Source: Tupaia tana
Lineage: Eukaryota; Chordata; Mammalia; Scandentia; Tupaiidae
DNA: 64,000 nucleotides
Assembly: GCA_026018925.1 (NCBI GenBank)
Contig: JAKSZU010000006.1
Coordinates: 198,263,449 to 198,327,448, forward strand
Direction of reading: 5' to 3'
Below are positions 33,365 to 44,980 of this stretch, one piece after another. The notes under the pieces are model-generated. The model was not told where the DNA came from. It ran no database searches and was given only the letters and a program-made list of their open reading frames with translations. The stretch's first letter is position 1, and each line of letters begins with the position of its first letter. Position numbers and translations under genes: made by a program.

Positions 33365-33570
33365 GGAAGTAAGGGCTTTAGACTCTGACAGACCCGAGTT
33401 TGAACCTTAGCTCTGCCCTCAAATAACAGTGTAAGCTTGTATATCTGTATTTAACTTCTCCAAGTTTAACTTCCTTTATCCGTAGAAATAAGAATACTAG
33501 TTCTTTTTTTTATAGGATTTCCTAAAGATTGCAGGTGGCATGGTATTTAATACACAGTAGGCACATTCTA
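33365..33570 (+). repeat. MIR SINE
   Basis: GACTCTGACAGACCCGAGTTTGAACC, CTTAGCTCTGCCCTC, and ATTTAATACACAGTAGGCAC match sense MIR. Confidence 0.7.
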
Positions 33571-33632
33571 AATGTTGATTCTACTACATTTGCTATGAAA
33601 GGGAATCTATAATCTCTCTGTTTTTCACTTTT

Positions 33633-33893
33633 TTTTTTTTTTTTTGAGAGGTTTTTGCTCTAGGGCACGTGCGCTCGCCAGACAGACAGAGAGACAGAGA
33701 GACAGAAAGTGAGAAATCACCCCCCAGGGGGGATGGTCATGCCACAATCCCTTCTCCTCCATTCTCCTCTCGGAGTCTTGGGCACGCACGCACACGTGCC
33801 TAGTGTGAGTTTTAAGCCACCGGGTCTGGGACACGAACCACGGTTGACTACGTGGGAGTCCAGCGACATAGCCATTCCGCTAACTGCTGGTCC
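33633..33893 (-). mobile_element. SINE family A, full length, young
   Basis: The perfect 17-bp TSD CTCTGTTTTTCACTTTT lies at 33616-33632 and 33894-33910. Confidence 0.92.
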
Positions 33894-33910
33894 CTCTGTT
33901 TTTCACTTTT

Positions 33911-34985
33911 GTCTTGATGGCCAGTTGCTCAACATTTAAGAAAAAAAGGTAGATGCCAGTGCTTTTTCATAGATTCTAAAATCTCTTCAATTTATACTTC
34001 CGTTGTTTAAAAACAAAGATTTCATCTTTAAGTGACACCATTAGGAGGGATAAATGTCCTATTTGCCAGTGAATTTAGAAGGCAAAAATCAAATAGATCA
34101 GTCAGTTATCCTCTTGAGGTAGAGGCCATAAAGTGTCAAAACTTACCTTTGACCTTGAGGATATACATGATGATGTGTCCTCCTTAGGGAGAAAAAAAAT
34201 GTCTGGAGGATAATGGTCCTGCTGTGACTGATGGTAATGGCCATAGGTTGATTATTGCCATGGGAAATCTATTTTGAAAAGCATTTGCCACATTCCGTAG
34301 TGTGGACTGGATACGATATCAAGGGAATAATATCAAGATGATTAAGACATATGTAATGGAATTTTTACCTTCAAGCCCTTTCTTAGATATTTACATTGCA
34401 TTTGTGCAGAATTGTGTAGATCACCTTGAGAGCATACACCCATCTTATAATATTGCCATTGCTCAAGATACCTTTGAAATTTCTTTGGAATTTGCTTTTA
34501 GAGCTCTTGGTACAATTTGTTGTTGTTGTTGTTGTTGTTTTTCTTAACACTGATGGTGTTCATTCTTACAAGATGGATTTGACTTGGGGGACTGGCCCAG
34601 AGCTGTTCACCACTAAATCAGCTTTGTAGGTGTTGAACAAATTGGCTGGAGTAATTTTGGACTTAAAATGAGTCAAGACCATAAAGTAGTATGATGAGTT
34701 TTCTTGTATGTCACATAAACTGATGGTGGCGATAAGGGCTATTCCAGAAAAGTCAGTCTGCAATTCTTTCCCTCAGAATCAGTATCATGGAATATATCTG
34801 TAGTTTTCCAACAAGATTGCTATGAAATGAATTGAGCTTATATGTACATATGTTATAGCATGTGTGCTAGAAGAGCCTTGTACTTATTTCTCTTCAAACT
34901 CAGTTTTGTTCTGTTATTTTCTTTTAAATATTTTATCAAACTCAGAAATATATTTCCTCCAAGAAAAAGAATAAATCAGATCTAC
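33911..34985. other. Unique sequence with a (TTG)n run
   Basis: No gene supported. TGTTGTTGTTGTTGTTGTT at 34519-34540 is the only simple repeat. Confidence 0.4.
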
Positions 34986-34988
34986 TTT

Positions 34989-35245
34989 TGGGGGACCAGC
35001 AGATGGCATAATGGTTATGTCATTGGACTCCTACATAGTCAACCGTGGTTTGAGTCCCAGACCCAATGACTTAAAACTCACACTGGGTGCATGTGCGTGC
35101 ATGCCCAGAATCCCGAAAGTAGAATAGAGGAGAAGGAATTACTGTGTGGCCATCCCCCTGGGGGGTGATTTCTTGCTTTCTGTCTCTCTCTGTCAAGTGC
35201 ATGCACCCTGTAGCAAAAATATCTCCAAAAAAAAAAAAAGAAAAG
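34989..35245 (+). mobile_element. SINE family A, older copy
   Basis: GGGGGACCAGCAGATGGCATAATGG head, ATCCCCCTGGGGGGTG palindrome, A tail. Most CpGs have become TpG or CpA. Confidence 0.82.
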
Positions 35246-35790
35246 AAAGAAAAAGAAAACTGTCTTGGGGAACCCAGCTGCAGGAAGAGCTTACTTCTCT
35301 GGGTGGAAACAATATTTTCTAACAGCTGCAGTGGATGCTGCTCCTTTCTTGTTTTTGGCCCCCACGAAGCTCAGAGCTAACCTTGAAGCCCCACTATACC
35401 AACCGTGGTCTGCACACTTGTGTTGATACTGTTATGGGTCTTATATTTCTGTTTTATTTATAATTTCCTGACTTGAGGTCTTTATCTTTTGAATATTGAT
35501 ATGGTTTTAAACATTCTTGGTGGAAATCCCCTAAAATCCTTTTTGTAGTGAATCACAGAATGAAATCTGTGGTTTAATTCACTGTTTTCTTTAGGCAAGA
35601 GACATCACACTAGGAAAACCAAAGCGTATGATACATTTGAAAAACCAATGTGGTTCTTCCGGTTTAAGCATGATCCCTAAGTTTGTTCCTGACCTTAGGA
35701 ACTAACTCTTGAGCTCCAACATTTTGACTGGAAGTTAATATCTTAGAACAAGAAATATATCTTGTACAAAAAAAAAAAAGGAGGGTAGGG
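35246..35790. other. Unique sequence
   Basis: No gene or recognised repeat. Confidence 0.4.
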
Positions 35791-35794
35791 AAAG

Positions 35795-36912
35795 ATAGTG
35801 ATTATTGAGTATCAACATATCCAAGAAGGAAAACACTGTATACATTGCCATACCTCAACATACATACACTTTCCTAAACCTACAAATAGCTAATCATACA
35901 TACTTCCTTTCTGTTCTCCCTTCATTTTATTATTGGGACCTCTGCTACCACAGGAGCTGTTGTAGAAAAAATTTTTTAAAAGATGCCATATTACATAAAT
36001 TAGTACAGCTATTATGGAAAACAGTTTGGAAGTTTCTCAAAACATTAAAAATAGAACTACCACATGACTTAGCAGTCCCCTACTGAATATATATCCAAAG
36101 GAGGTGAAATCAGAATGACAAAGAGATACCTCCATTCCCATGCAATAAGCAGCATTATGCACAATCGCCAAGCTGCGTAATCCAATGGATGAATGGATAA
36201 AGAAAATGTGACCTGTATAAACAATGGAATGCTATTCATCCTTTAAAAGTAGGGCCAGATGGTGGCGCAGCAGTGACGTAATTCTCCATGAGGCTGACTC
36301 ACATGGATACATTCCGAGTGTGCTACTGGAGACCTTCCTGAACACATGAGGTGTGCACTTATCCAGGAGCTAAGCCTGACTGAATCTGGGGGTGGATTGC
36401 AGCAAGACACCTGTTGGCATTGCTGTCTCTGTCTCTCTGTCTCTCTCACTCACTCATGGAACAACAAAATAAATAATCCTTTTTTCTCTTTTTTTAAGAA
36501 GGAAATCCTGTCGTTTGCTTAAGCATTGATGAACTTGAAGAATAAGTAAAAAGAGCCAGGCACAGAAAGATAAATATTGCATGATCTCACTTACGTATAG
36601 AATCTTAAAAAGTTAAACCCACGGAAGCAGAAAATAAAATGGTGATTACCAAGAGTTGGGGTGGGTGGGGTTGGGGAGATATTTCAGTTAAAGAAGAGAA
36701 GTAAATGTTTTAATTCTATTGCTTCTCATGGTGATTATAGTAAATAATAATGCAATGTAAATTTCAAAATTGCTGGGAGTAGATTTCAAATATTCACACC
36801 ATAAAAGTGTGTGAAGTGATGGATATGTCACTTAGCTTGACTTAATCATTCCCAAGGTATACATTATATTAAAACTTCGCTTTTTACCCTATAAATACGT
36901 GTATTTATTATT
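35795..36912 (+). mobile_element. Old L1 (L1MA/L1MB-type) 3' end split by a SINE
   Basis: L1M ORF2/3' UTR landmarks in sense: ATGGAAAACAGTTTGGAAG, AAAAATAGAACTACCACATGAC, ACAATGGAATGCTATTCATCC, then after the SINE AAGAAGGAAATCCTGTCG, ATTGCATGATCTCACTTACG, GATGGATATGTCACTTAGCTTG and TATTTGTCAATTAAAAAA. 5' truncated; frames broken. Confidence 0.85.
36252..36475 (+). mobile_element. SINE family C inside L1M
   Basis: AGGGCCAGATGGTGGCGCAG head, CATTCCGAGTGTGC, GGGGGTGGATTGCAGC, TC run and CTCATGGAACAACAAAATAAATA. Short repeated target ATCCTTT at 36238 and 36476. Confidence 0.75.
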
Positions 36913-36934
36913 TGTCAATTAAAAAAATAATAAT

Positions 36935-37195
36935 AGGGCCAGATGCATAGTCTGGTGGTTAAGGGAGCCACATCCCACATGGCTGACTACATAGTTCAAA
37001 TCCTCACCCTGGTGGCTTGAAAAACATGTTGGTATATGTGCTTGCATGCCCCAAATCCCAACAGGATGGAGAAGTGGAGAAGGGACTGCAGCCTGGCCAC
37101 TCCCCATTAGGAGATGTTTTCTTCCACTTCTCCTCTCATTCTCTCTCTCTGATGACTGCACATGCCCTCTGGCAAATGAAAAAGAAGTAACAATA
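36935..37195 (+). mobile_element. SINE family E, full length
   Basis: AGGGCCAGATGCATAGTCTGG head, GTTCAAATCCTCACC B box, CCAACAGGATGGAGAAGTGG, GCACATGCCCTCTGGCAAATG end. Confidence 0.7.
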
Positions 37196-37980
37196 TAAAA
37201 TATATGCTATATTTTTAAAACTTAGAGGGAAGAAAATCATGAAAATAATGCTAGTGTTTTTTTTATCTTAAAACTGGCTTTCAGAAAGCTTCTTATGGTA
37301 GCCCCGACTGATTTAATTTTTTCACTTAGCATTGTTGCTGTGCCTTAATTTCCAATAATTAGAGATAATTCTGAGGAGAATTTTGAGAATAGTAATACTT
37401 CTGAGAATCCTAAGATGTTACTAGTCATTTTCAAATAGCTGTAATTTTCTTTTAAAAAAAGCATTTGTCTTTTCCTACTTACCTTGGAGTAGAAGGTTCT
37501 AGGGAATAATTCATTTTTGAAGAACAGAATACCTTAGAGAAAAATTAGCCTGGTAAGTATTATAGTAAAAGACTGAGGAAAAAGTAAGGGTATTAGACAT
37601 CTGGGAGCTTAGAAAACATGGAGTTGGAAGGTAGGAAAGGCTTGCGAGGTGGTGAGTGGATACCAAAGACTTTCTTCCTCCTAGTTTATTAACATTCTCT
37701 ATGACTGGCCCAGAATTCAGGAAAGGATTCAGATATCACTGCTGTCTGCACCAAATATTTCCAATATTCAGAACCTAGGCTAGTATTCCCAGTGAATAGT
37801 TTGGTTATATTATGGGTTAAATGGATTAATATACATAAAGCTAGCTACCATTTATGCTATTAGATCTATCTAACTTAAGTAGATTTCAAGTTATACATTA
37901 GTGATTTCCAAGTCGTCCTCTTTTAGAACCCTGGTGTCATGAATTATTATAATTGTAGCAGTTGTTATTTGTTTGTTATG
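37196..37980. other. Unique sequence
   Basis: No gene or recognised repeat. Confidence 0.4.
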
Positions 37981-37987
37981 TTTTGAG

Positions 37988-38209
37988 TTTTATTTTATTT
38001 ATTTTGTCCATGAGAGAGAAACGATGAGAGAAAGGGAAAGACACATCCAAAGGGTCTTTGCACCATGATCTGCCCCCATTGTCAGCTGGCGAGGCACGCA
38101 TGCTCACATCCAGCACATATGGTGAGGCCTTGGAACACAAACCCAGCTCCTTCTCATGGGGTTCCAGTCACATTCCCACCACACCCATTCCCACCACTGT
38201 CTGGCCCCC
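37988..38209 (-). mobile_element. SINE family C copy
   Basis: TTTGTCCATGAGAGAGAAACG, GGGTCTTTGCACCATGATC, CCACTGTCTGGCCCC in antisense. TTGTAGCAGTT and TTGTAGCAATT flank it. Confidence 0.72.
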
Positions 38210-38269
38210 GTTGTAGCAATTTTTGTAGTAGGCATAGTAGTAATATTTTCTACAGAAAAATATAGAACT

Positions 38270-38350
38270 TAAAGTATTCCAGGTACTGTTCCAGTTACGG
38301 CTACTCATGCTATTAAATATATGAAGCAGGTACTGTTATTATCCCCCAAA
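38270..38350 (-). repeat. MIR, first half of a copy split by a LINE
   Basis: TTCCAGGTACTGTTCCAG and GGTACTGTTATTATCCCC match antisense MIR. The copy continues at 41691. Confidence 0.65.
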
Positions 38351-38536
38351 TCCACTAGCATTATTTTCTTTTATTTTTTAAAACAAATCTTATTATTTTT
38401 TCCATTTATTTATTTTTACATTTTTTCCACAAACATTTACTTTACATATCAAAAAATTTGTGCTCATACTCCATAGTTCTTGACAGTTAATAAACAACTG
38501 TCAAAATTTCAGAATACTGAATTTTAAAAATAATGT

Positions 38537-38803
38537 TGGGAACCAGCAGTTAGTGTAATGGCTATGTCGCTGGACTCCCACGTAGTCGACCGTGGTTCGC
38601 ATCCCGGACCCGGTGGCTTAGAACTCACGCCGGGCGCGTGTGCGTGCGTGCCCAAGATCCCAAGAGGAGAATGGAGGAGAAGGGATTGCAGCGTGACCAT
38701 CCCCCCTGGGGGGTGATTTCTCGCTTTCTGTCTCTATATCTCTCTCTGTCTGTCTGGCGAGCGCACACGCCCTATAGCAAAAACCTCTCCAAAAAGGAAA
38801 AAA
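38537..38803 (+). mobile_element. SINE family A, full length
   Basis: GGGAACCAGCAGTTAGTGTAATGG head, intact palindrome, inserted in the 3' region of HAL1-like element 1. Confidence 0.88.
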
Positions 38804-39572
38804 TAAAATTAAAAAAAAATTTTTTTTTAATTTTCAAAATGTTTCTTATAATTTTGTATGATTTTGTTTGTGACTCTATAACAACAGAGATGGTATGGTT
38901 TTAAGTATTTTTGAGAAAATATTTACTTGTCAGCTAATCGAATTGTTGAAAAGCAAACACCCAGCACACTAGTCACACATAAACCTCAATTCAGCCCTGC
39001 TTACAAGTATTCTGTGATACACCATCTGCTAGCAACGATCAGTCTCTTTTTCTTTCTTCAAAGTCTTTCTCAAGATAATCCTTTGGTGTGATTGCTCTTT
39101 TGCAATCTCTACTGATTACAATGCTGGGTTGGAAAAGTCCAGGTTATTTTATGTTATAAATTCTTTCATATATCTTCTCTAATCCTCTCTGCCAGGCAGA
39201 ACTATTTATGGTGCCAGGCCATTTTTCTAAGAGCTTCTGTTGGCTTACTTGAGATCCACCTTAGTTCCATAGTTTCCTGATTAATCTTCAGGTAAGACAT
39301 TCCAGTCAAAGCCCTGTCCAATAATGAGTATTTCCAATTTCTAATTCAATGCAACAAGCATTATTGAGCTTATGCAAATAACCCTTCTGCCACAAAATAA
39401 GAATACTCCCAAATATTTCCAGTTCAAGAGGGGTCAGGAAGAAAGAAAAGTTTATGTTTCCATTTAAAGAAACAAACAAGAAAAATATTTTAACAAATTG
39501 CTAGACCTATCAACAAAGCATAGTAAAGAAAAGAAATCAGTAATGTTTTACTCAAAAGTCATAAAATTCTCA

Positions 39573-39851
39573 GGACCAGCAGTTAGCGTAATGGCTATGT
39601 CGCTGGACTCCCACGTAGTCGACCGCGGTTCAAGTCCTGGACCCGGTGGCTTAAACTCACGCCGGGCGCGTGTGCGGCGTGCCCAAGATCCTGAGAGGAG
39701 AATGGAGGAGAAAGGGATTGCGGCGTGGCCATGCCCCCTAGGGGGTGATTTCTCGCTTTCTGTCTCTCTGTCTCTCTCTGTCTGTCTGGCGAGCACACGC
39801 GCCCTATAGCAAAAACTTCTCCAAAAAAAACAAAAAGAAAGAAAAAAAAAA
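39573..39851 (+). mobile_element. SINE family A, full length
   Basis: AGTCATAAAATTCT flanks both sides (39557 and 39852). Inserted in HAL1-like element 1 about 200 bp beyond the ORF1 stop. Confidence 0.9.
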
Positions 39852-40049
39852 AGTCATAAAATTCTATTTCACCAGTTCAGTCTTATGTTCAAACTCTCTT
39901 CTGTTGAATATACAGTGTTACTATGGTCCAGTCTTTCTGTTTAAATCCTGAAAGGTAACATTCAACGTTATTATTGATATTTCTTGTCCATAGCATTAAA
40001 TTGGTCATTTTCTTAGTTGCCTTTTATTCTCTTAATTCTGTATGTGTCT

Positions 40050-41098
40050 TTAGTTTTCCTGGTAGAGCACTCCTTTTAGAACTTCTTGAAGAGTAGGTCT
40101 GCTCTTGGCAAATTCTTTCAGGTCTTGTTTATCTGAGAATATTTTTATCCTGTCTTTCCATATGAAAGATCTTGTTGCTGGGTATAGTACTTTTGGTTGA
40201 AACTGTTTTTCACTTAACACTTTGAATATATATTTTCTCATTCTTTCCTTTCTTGCGTTGTTTCTGATGAGAGATCTGAGGTTAACCTGACTGGATAACC
40301 TTTATAAGTAACCTGGTGTTTCTCACTTGCCAATTTTGGTGTCTTGTCTTTGTCTGTAGATTTGGCCAGTCTGGCTATGATGTGTCTTGGAGAAGATCTT
40401 TTTGGGTTGATTCTCTTAGGGGCCCTTTGTATTTCTTGGTTCTAGATATTTGAATGCCTCTCTAGATTTGGAAAGTTTTCTTCCAAGATTTCATGGAATA
40501 GGTTATCAATGCCTTTATTAGTTTCTTCACCTTCTGGGATACCAGTTATCCAGATGTTTGGGCACTTAATGCTGTCTAGTATTTCTCATATAGTATTCTC
40601 ATTTTTGGGGGGTTATTTTCACAGGTTTTTTGGTTGTTTTTTCTAGATCAGAGGTTTTGCCTTGAACATCCAAGATTCAATTTTCTGCATGAACTAATCT
40701 ACTTTAATACTTTCGAGGGAGGTCTTGATTTCCTAAATGGCAGCCCTCATCTCTAATAGCTCCATTTGATTCTTTTTTATGGTGTGTATTTACACTTTCA
40801 GATCATGGAAGAACTTCAATACCTCCCGGAACTCGTCTGTTTTCTCCTGCATTTTATGGAGTTCATTATTTCTCAGCTTTTGCATCTCTTTTAGTTTTGT
40901 CATTATGAATATTCTTAATTTTCTATCAGACATTTTCATGAGTTCTACAGTACTGTCTGTGGATGATGAGGGATTGATCTTTTCCTTTAGGGGAGAGATA
41001 TTTTCTTGATTTCTCATGTTTTTAGTGCCTCTGTGGTTGTTTCTGGTCATTCTGTGACAAAATCTATCCTCCACAGTGCTTCGTAATGTGGTATCCAC
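40050..41098 (-). pseudogene. L1 ORF1p-like coding region, broken
   Basis: L1 ORF1p is an RNA-binding chaperone that coats LINE RNA: coiled coil, then an RRM, then a C-terminal domain. Here an N-terminal piece (41098-40790) holds KMSDRKLRIFIMTKLKEMQ in a Lys/Glu-rich helix-forming segment. The C-terminal piece (40241-40050) has FKVLSEKQFQPKVLYPA and ends KSRPTLQEVLKGVLYQEN before a stop, matching the ORF1p C-terminal domain. Stops and frameshifts break the middle, so the copy is dead. Total length of about 350 codons agrees with mammalian ORF1p. The stop is followed directly by a 3' UTR, not by an ORF2 start. Confidence 0.8.
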
Positions 41099-41383
41099 GG
41101 AAAGATTACAAGTTCAGATTTACAAAAAGAAATTTCTTCATTAAAGCAGGAGTTTCAATAAGTGGTGAGTATTTCAATGACTCTAAAACTATTCAGATGC
41201 TTGGCTACAGTGCACTTTGGCCTATCTAGACATTCAGTGTGTGGAGAGTGAAGCTTAGAGTGGGAAAGTAAGGTTAAAAAATAATAAGCTAAAAGAAAAA
41301 AACACTACCAAAAAAAGAGGGGAAAAATTTTTATATATATGTAAAAAATGAAAACCACGCGGCACACTAGCCAGGACATACTT

Positions 41384-41672
41384 CAGCTTTAAAATGGCTT
41401 CTGAAATTAACAAGTGAAAGAAAAGGCCCAAGGTGAGGAAAAGGGGTTGAAAATTTAAAAAAATAAAAAATTTAAATAGAGAGAGAGTGTGTGAGACAGA
41501 GAGACAGATAGCCAGAGACAGAGAAAAGACAGAGGTCGCCCTATCTTCTCTGCATATTTTGGGAGTCTAGGAGATGGAGTTTAGAGCATAGCTTCCCTAA
41601 ACATGGCAGGACACACCTCAGCTTTAAAATGGCTTCTTGTCTGAATATTTCGGGAGTCTAGGAGATGGAGTT
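41384..41672. repeat. Direct repeats in the HAL1-like 5' UTR
   Basis: GGGAGTCTAGGAGATGGAG occurs at 41561 and 41652 (91 bp apart), and CAGCTTTAAAATGGCTTCT at 41384 and 41619. The pattern recalls monomeric 5' UTR promoters of some L1 families, but here only one to two units are present. Confidence 0.6.
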
Positions 41673-41690
41673 TCCACTAGCATTATTTTC

Positions 41691-41850
41691 ATGACTTACT
41701 TCCCTCTAATATTCAAAAATATAGTATATGTATTATGAGGAAACTGAGAAACAGTAAGTTAAGTAACTTCCCAAGGTCACACAGCTGCCAAGTAGCAAAG
41801 CCTTGTCTTAATCCTAGACTCTATACTCAATTTGTGCTTTTAACTGGTCT
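41691..41850 (-). repeat. MIR, second half of the split copy
   Basis: TATGAGGAAACTGAGAAACAG and CCCAAGGTCACACAGCTGCC continue the MIR begun at 38270. Confidence 0.75.
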
Positions 41851-42778
41851 ACTGTCTCCACAGGATTTAGATCTCCACAGCTCAAATAAAACAATAAAGT
41901 TCCCCCTTACTCAATGAAAGTTCCCCCTTACTTAGTTCACAGATAACCAATCAATGAATAAGTAGCACATTAATTATACAATTATACATCATTACAATCC
42001 GCAGTAAATTAAATTGTGGATTATAAACTAAACTAATATCAGTGAAGCTAAGTATTTGTAGTTAAGAAGCAAGAATAGGAGATTGCAGACCAAAAGCAAC
42101 TCAAAACATGCCCGGGCAACTAGGCATCCTTCCCCAGTTTACAGAAATTCCAACCATCTCTATATGTATTCTGTAACAGTGTGTGGCTATCAGACTTCAT
42201 ATTATCATTTTACAGTAATGTCATTTGCAAACTCTAGGAATATACTAATTCTAGTGATCCTAAATCACTTACCTCATAAGCTATAGTAGTTATTCATGCA
42301 CAAATACAAAATGAAAAAGTAATCACTGGACTATGAATGTGGACTTCTTCCATCTCTTAGAACCAATGGGAGGATGTGTGCTTTGTCTTCATTTGTTGCT
42401 CACCTGGAATTCCACATGGCCCATCAGTGAACTGCTGTCCACACTGAGAATCCATGCTTTAAAGTAAGTTTAGGGCTTCAACATTTAGTTGTAGTCAGTC
42501 TGTTAAAGTGATGGAGCTGGAATTTTCTTAGTGAGAGGGTTTTTGTTTTCTCCTTTCATAACAAACAATACTTCTCACTTAAAAACAATGTTTCCTTGAA
42601 ATGATGTCTGGGATGTGCTTCCAAATAATCCTGTGGATGGGGAGTTGGGAATCAGTGGAAATGATGAAAGAAGTATGGTTAGAAGTTGATAATTGTCAAA
42701 GTTGGGTAGCTGGATGACATGAGGATTTCTTATGCTGTTCTATTTTTCTATTAACTTTGAAAATAAAAAGTTAGTAAC
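41851..42778. other. Unique sequence
   Basis: No gene. A tandem duplication of AAAGTTCCCCCTTACT spans about 41896-41936. Confidence 0.45.
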
Positions 42779-42780
42779 AA

Positions 42781-43045
42781 GGGTCAGCTGGTTGTGTGGT
42801 GGTTAAGGCAACTGGATCCCACATGGTTGACTGTATGGTTCAGGTCTCAGACCTGGCCACTTATAAAACATGCCGGGCGTGTGTGTATGCACGCCCAAAA
42901 TCCTGAAGTGAAAATAGAGGAGACTGGAATATCGCATGACCATCCCCCTGTACCCCAGGGGAGGGGGATTTCTCACTCTCTCTCTCTTCCTCTCTCTGTC
43001 TCTCTTCAGGGAGCACATGCACTATAGAACAAAAACTAATAAAAA
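42781..43045 (+). mobile_element. SINE family A/E copy, old
   Basis: GGGTCAGCTGGTTGTGTGG head, AAACATGCCGGGCGTGTG, CATCCCCCTGTACCCC and GAGCACATGCACTATAG end. Confidence 0.65.
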
Positions 43046-43059
43046 AGAAAGTAGCGACA

Positions 43060-43257
43060 ACAAAAGCCTTCCTTGACTCCTATCCTTTCTACTGCTCTGC
43101 TCTCTGTCCTGGAAGAACTTCTAGAAAGAACTCTCTGTGTACCTACTTTCTACTTCCTTATTCCCTGTTCTCTGCTCAACAGGGTTGTTATTCCATCAGT
43201 CCACTGAAAGTACCTCTGTCAAGGTCACTACTGACATCCATCTTGCCATGTGGAGTG

Positions 43258-43297
<40 letters not shown>

Positions 43298-43614
43298 TTA
43301 CTTGATTTTGAGCAACATTTGATGTAGTAGGTCACATTTTGTCCCATGGGATAGTTTTCTTTTCTTGGCTGATATGAATTCGTACTTTCTTGTTTTTTCT
43401 ATACCCCATGGCTTGGTCTTTCTTTTTCTGACTTCTAGTTGTTGGAAAGACTCTATTTCTTGCTCTTTGATTTTCTCTGTACTCTTTCTCTGGATAGGGT
43501 CATTGGATCTTATTTTTAAAAAATTTCTTTTGTTTGCTAACTTGAATGTCTAAGAGCCATCTGAAATCTAATGTATCCAAATGAGAACTCTTTTTAAAAT
43601 TTCTTTATTTAATC

Positions 43615-43659
<45 letters not shown>

Positions 43660-44660
43660 TAATTTAAAAAATTTGACCAGAGAGAGAGAAAAGGAAAGTG
43701 AAAAAGCAAGCTGCTAGGTCCAGGACTCAAACTACAGTTGGCTATGTGGGAGTCCAGTGTCTTAACCACCATGTGACCTGCCAAACCCTAAGTCAGAACT
43801 CTTAATAGCACCCATACTTTCTCCACTAGACTTCACTCTCTGTCACCCCATCTCAGTAACACCACTTTCCACCTCTCTGCTTGAGGTCCAACCTAAGCAT
43901 CATCGATGATTTTTCATTTTCCCTCGTATTTCACATTCAGTCTACTATTACGACCTGTTGCAATATCTCCAAATTGAGTCACATCCATCTACTTCTCTCA
44001 CCTCTGCTTTCCCCAGTTCAAACCTCTGACATCTCTTCTGGACTTCCATACTGGCCTCCTACCCTGTCTTTGTGCTTTTATGCTTTCCCCTGACAGTCCA
44101 TGAGAATAGCAGTCAGAGTGGTCTCATTAAGCCCACATGCCACTCACCTATTTAAAACCCTCCATTGGCTTCCCATCACACTTAGAAGAAAGCCTAAACT
44201 CCTTCATGATATCGCTTTTGCCTACATCTGTCCCTTGTCTCTGACCATTCTCTCATGGTTTACTACTGCAGTCCCACTGGTCCCCTTTCTGTTCTTCAAA
44301 TTTAACAAGTAGATACCTTACCTCAAAGTCTTTGCTGCTCTCTTCTCTCCCTGGCCTACAGATCACTATAAGGCTGGCTTCATCTCATCATGTAGATCAT
44401 AGTCACGTCACTTCCCAGAGAGGTTTTCCTGACCACTGCATCTAAAGTATCCAGGTCATACTCTATCCCATAGCTGATTTTATTTGAATTTATTTAAAAC
44501 ATGCATGCTTTTATGTGTCTGTGTACCTGGTTTTTGCCTCTAACCTGTAGACTCCAGAAGAGTAGGCACTTGCTTGTTTTATTCAGTGATTTAACCAAAG
44601 TACTTAGAATAGTATTTGGAACATCTCAGAGGCTAATATGAACAAATGAATGACTTTTGT
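43060..44660 (+). mobile_element. L2 LINE, long 3' part with SINE insertion
   Basis: Order matches L2 (CR1-like LINE): AAGGTCACTACTGACATCC, GAGCAACATTTGATGTAGTAGG (reverse-transcriptase region remnants), AACCTAAGCATCATCGATG, ACCCTCCATTGGCTTCCCATC, GAGGTTTTCCTGACCACTGC and AGAATAGTATTTGGAACATC near the end. Frames are heavily broken, so no protein is made. A (TC)n run (43263-43294) and SINE B (43590-43790) interrupt it. Confidence 0.78.
43590..43790 (-). mobile_element. SINE family B with (TTA)n tail
   Basis: The antisense tail is expanded to TTATTATTA at 43618-43662, then TTTAAAAAATTTGACCAGAGAG and the head GGGAGTCCAGTGTC. GAGAACTCTTTT and CAGAACTCTTAA flank it. Confidence 0.8.
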
Positions 44661-44762
44661 TTGTGATTCAGTATCAGGGAACTTTGCTCCTTAGGGCTGG
44701 TCTATGCCATCTTTCTCCACACTTCTCCCATCCACAGTGTCCTGCTCATTAAGACTGTACTG

Positions 44763-44908
44763 GGATCAGCAGGTGGCGTGGTGGTTAAGGTGCTGGACAC
44801 TCCCACATGACCAACCACAGTTGGAGTCCAGGATCTGGTTGCTTGTTTTCTCCCTTCCCCACTCCCCCCCTCTGTATCTCTCTGGTCAAATTGGGGGGTG
44901 GGGAGACT
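44763..44908 (+). mobile_element. SINE family B copy
   Basis: GGGATCAGCAGGTGGCGTGG head, TCTGGTCAAATTGGGG end. Its tail is G-rich instead of A-rich. AAGACTGTACT and GAGACTGTGTACT flank it. Confidence 0.75.
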
Positions 44909-44980
44909 GTGTACTGTGTAGTCACACTTGTGTGCTGTGCCAGAGCTTCTTCAACATTCTTAAGCAGGTTAAAGTAATAT

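Larger units (their letters stand above)
38369..41672 (-). mobile_element. HAL1-like element 1: L1 ORF1 without ORF2
   Basis: Read on minus, the element begins with a 5' UTR (41672 to about 41100). An L1 ORF1-like region follows (about 41098 to 40050), then a 3' region to an A-rich end at 38369. TSD TCCACTAGCATTATTTTC (18 bp, perfect) lies at 38351-38368 and 41673-41690, so both ends are original. No reverse transcriptase or endonuclease region lies between ORF1 and the tail. Two SINE A copies (38537 and 39573) add about 0.55 kb. HAL1 (half-L1) elements are known ORF1-only L1 derivatives; assignment to that class is by structure. Confidence 0.72.

Noticed and set aside
38369-41672. Ordinary L1 with ORF2 removed by a later deletion
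   Set aside because: Considered as the null case. It is disfavoured because a second copy with separate TSDs shares the same ORF1-to-3'UTR text, but I cannot exclude it without a genome search.
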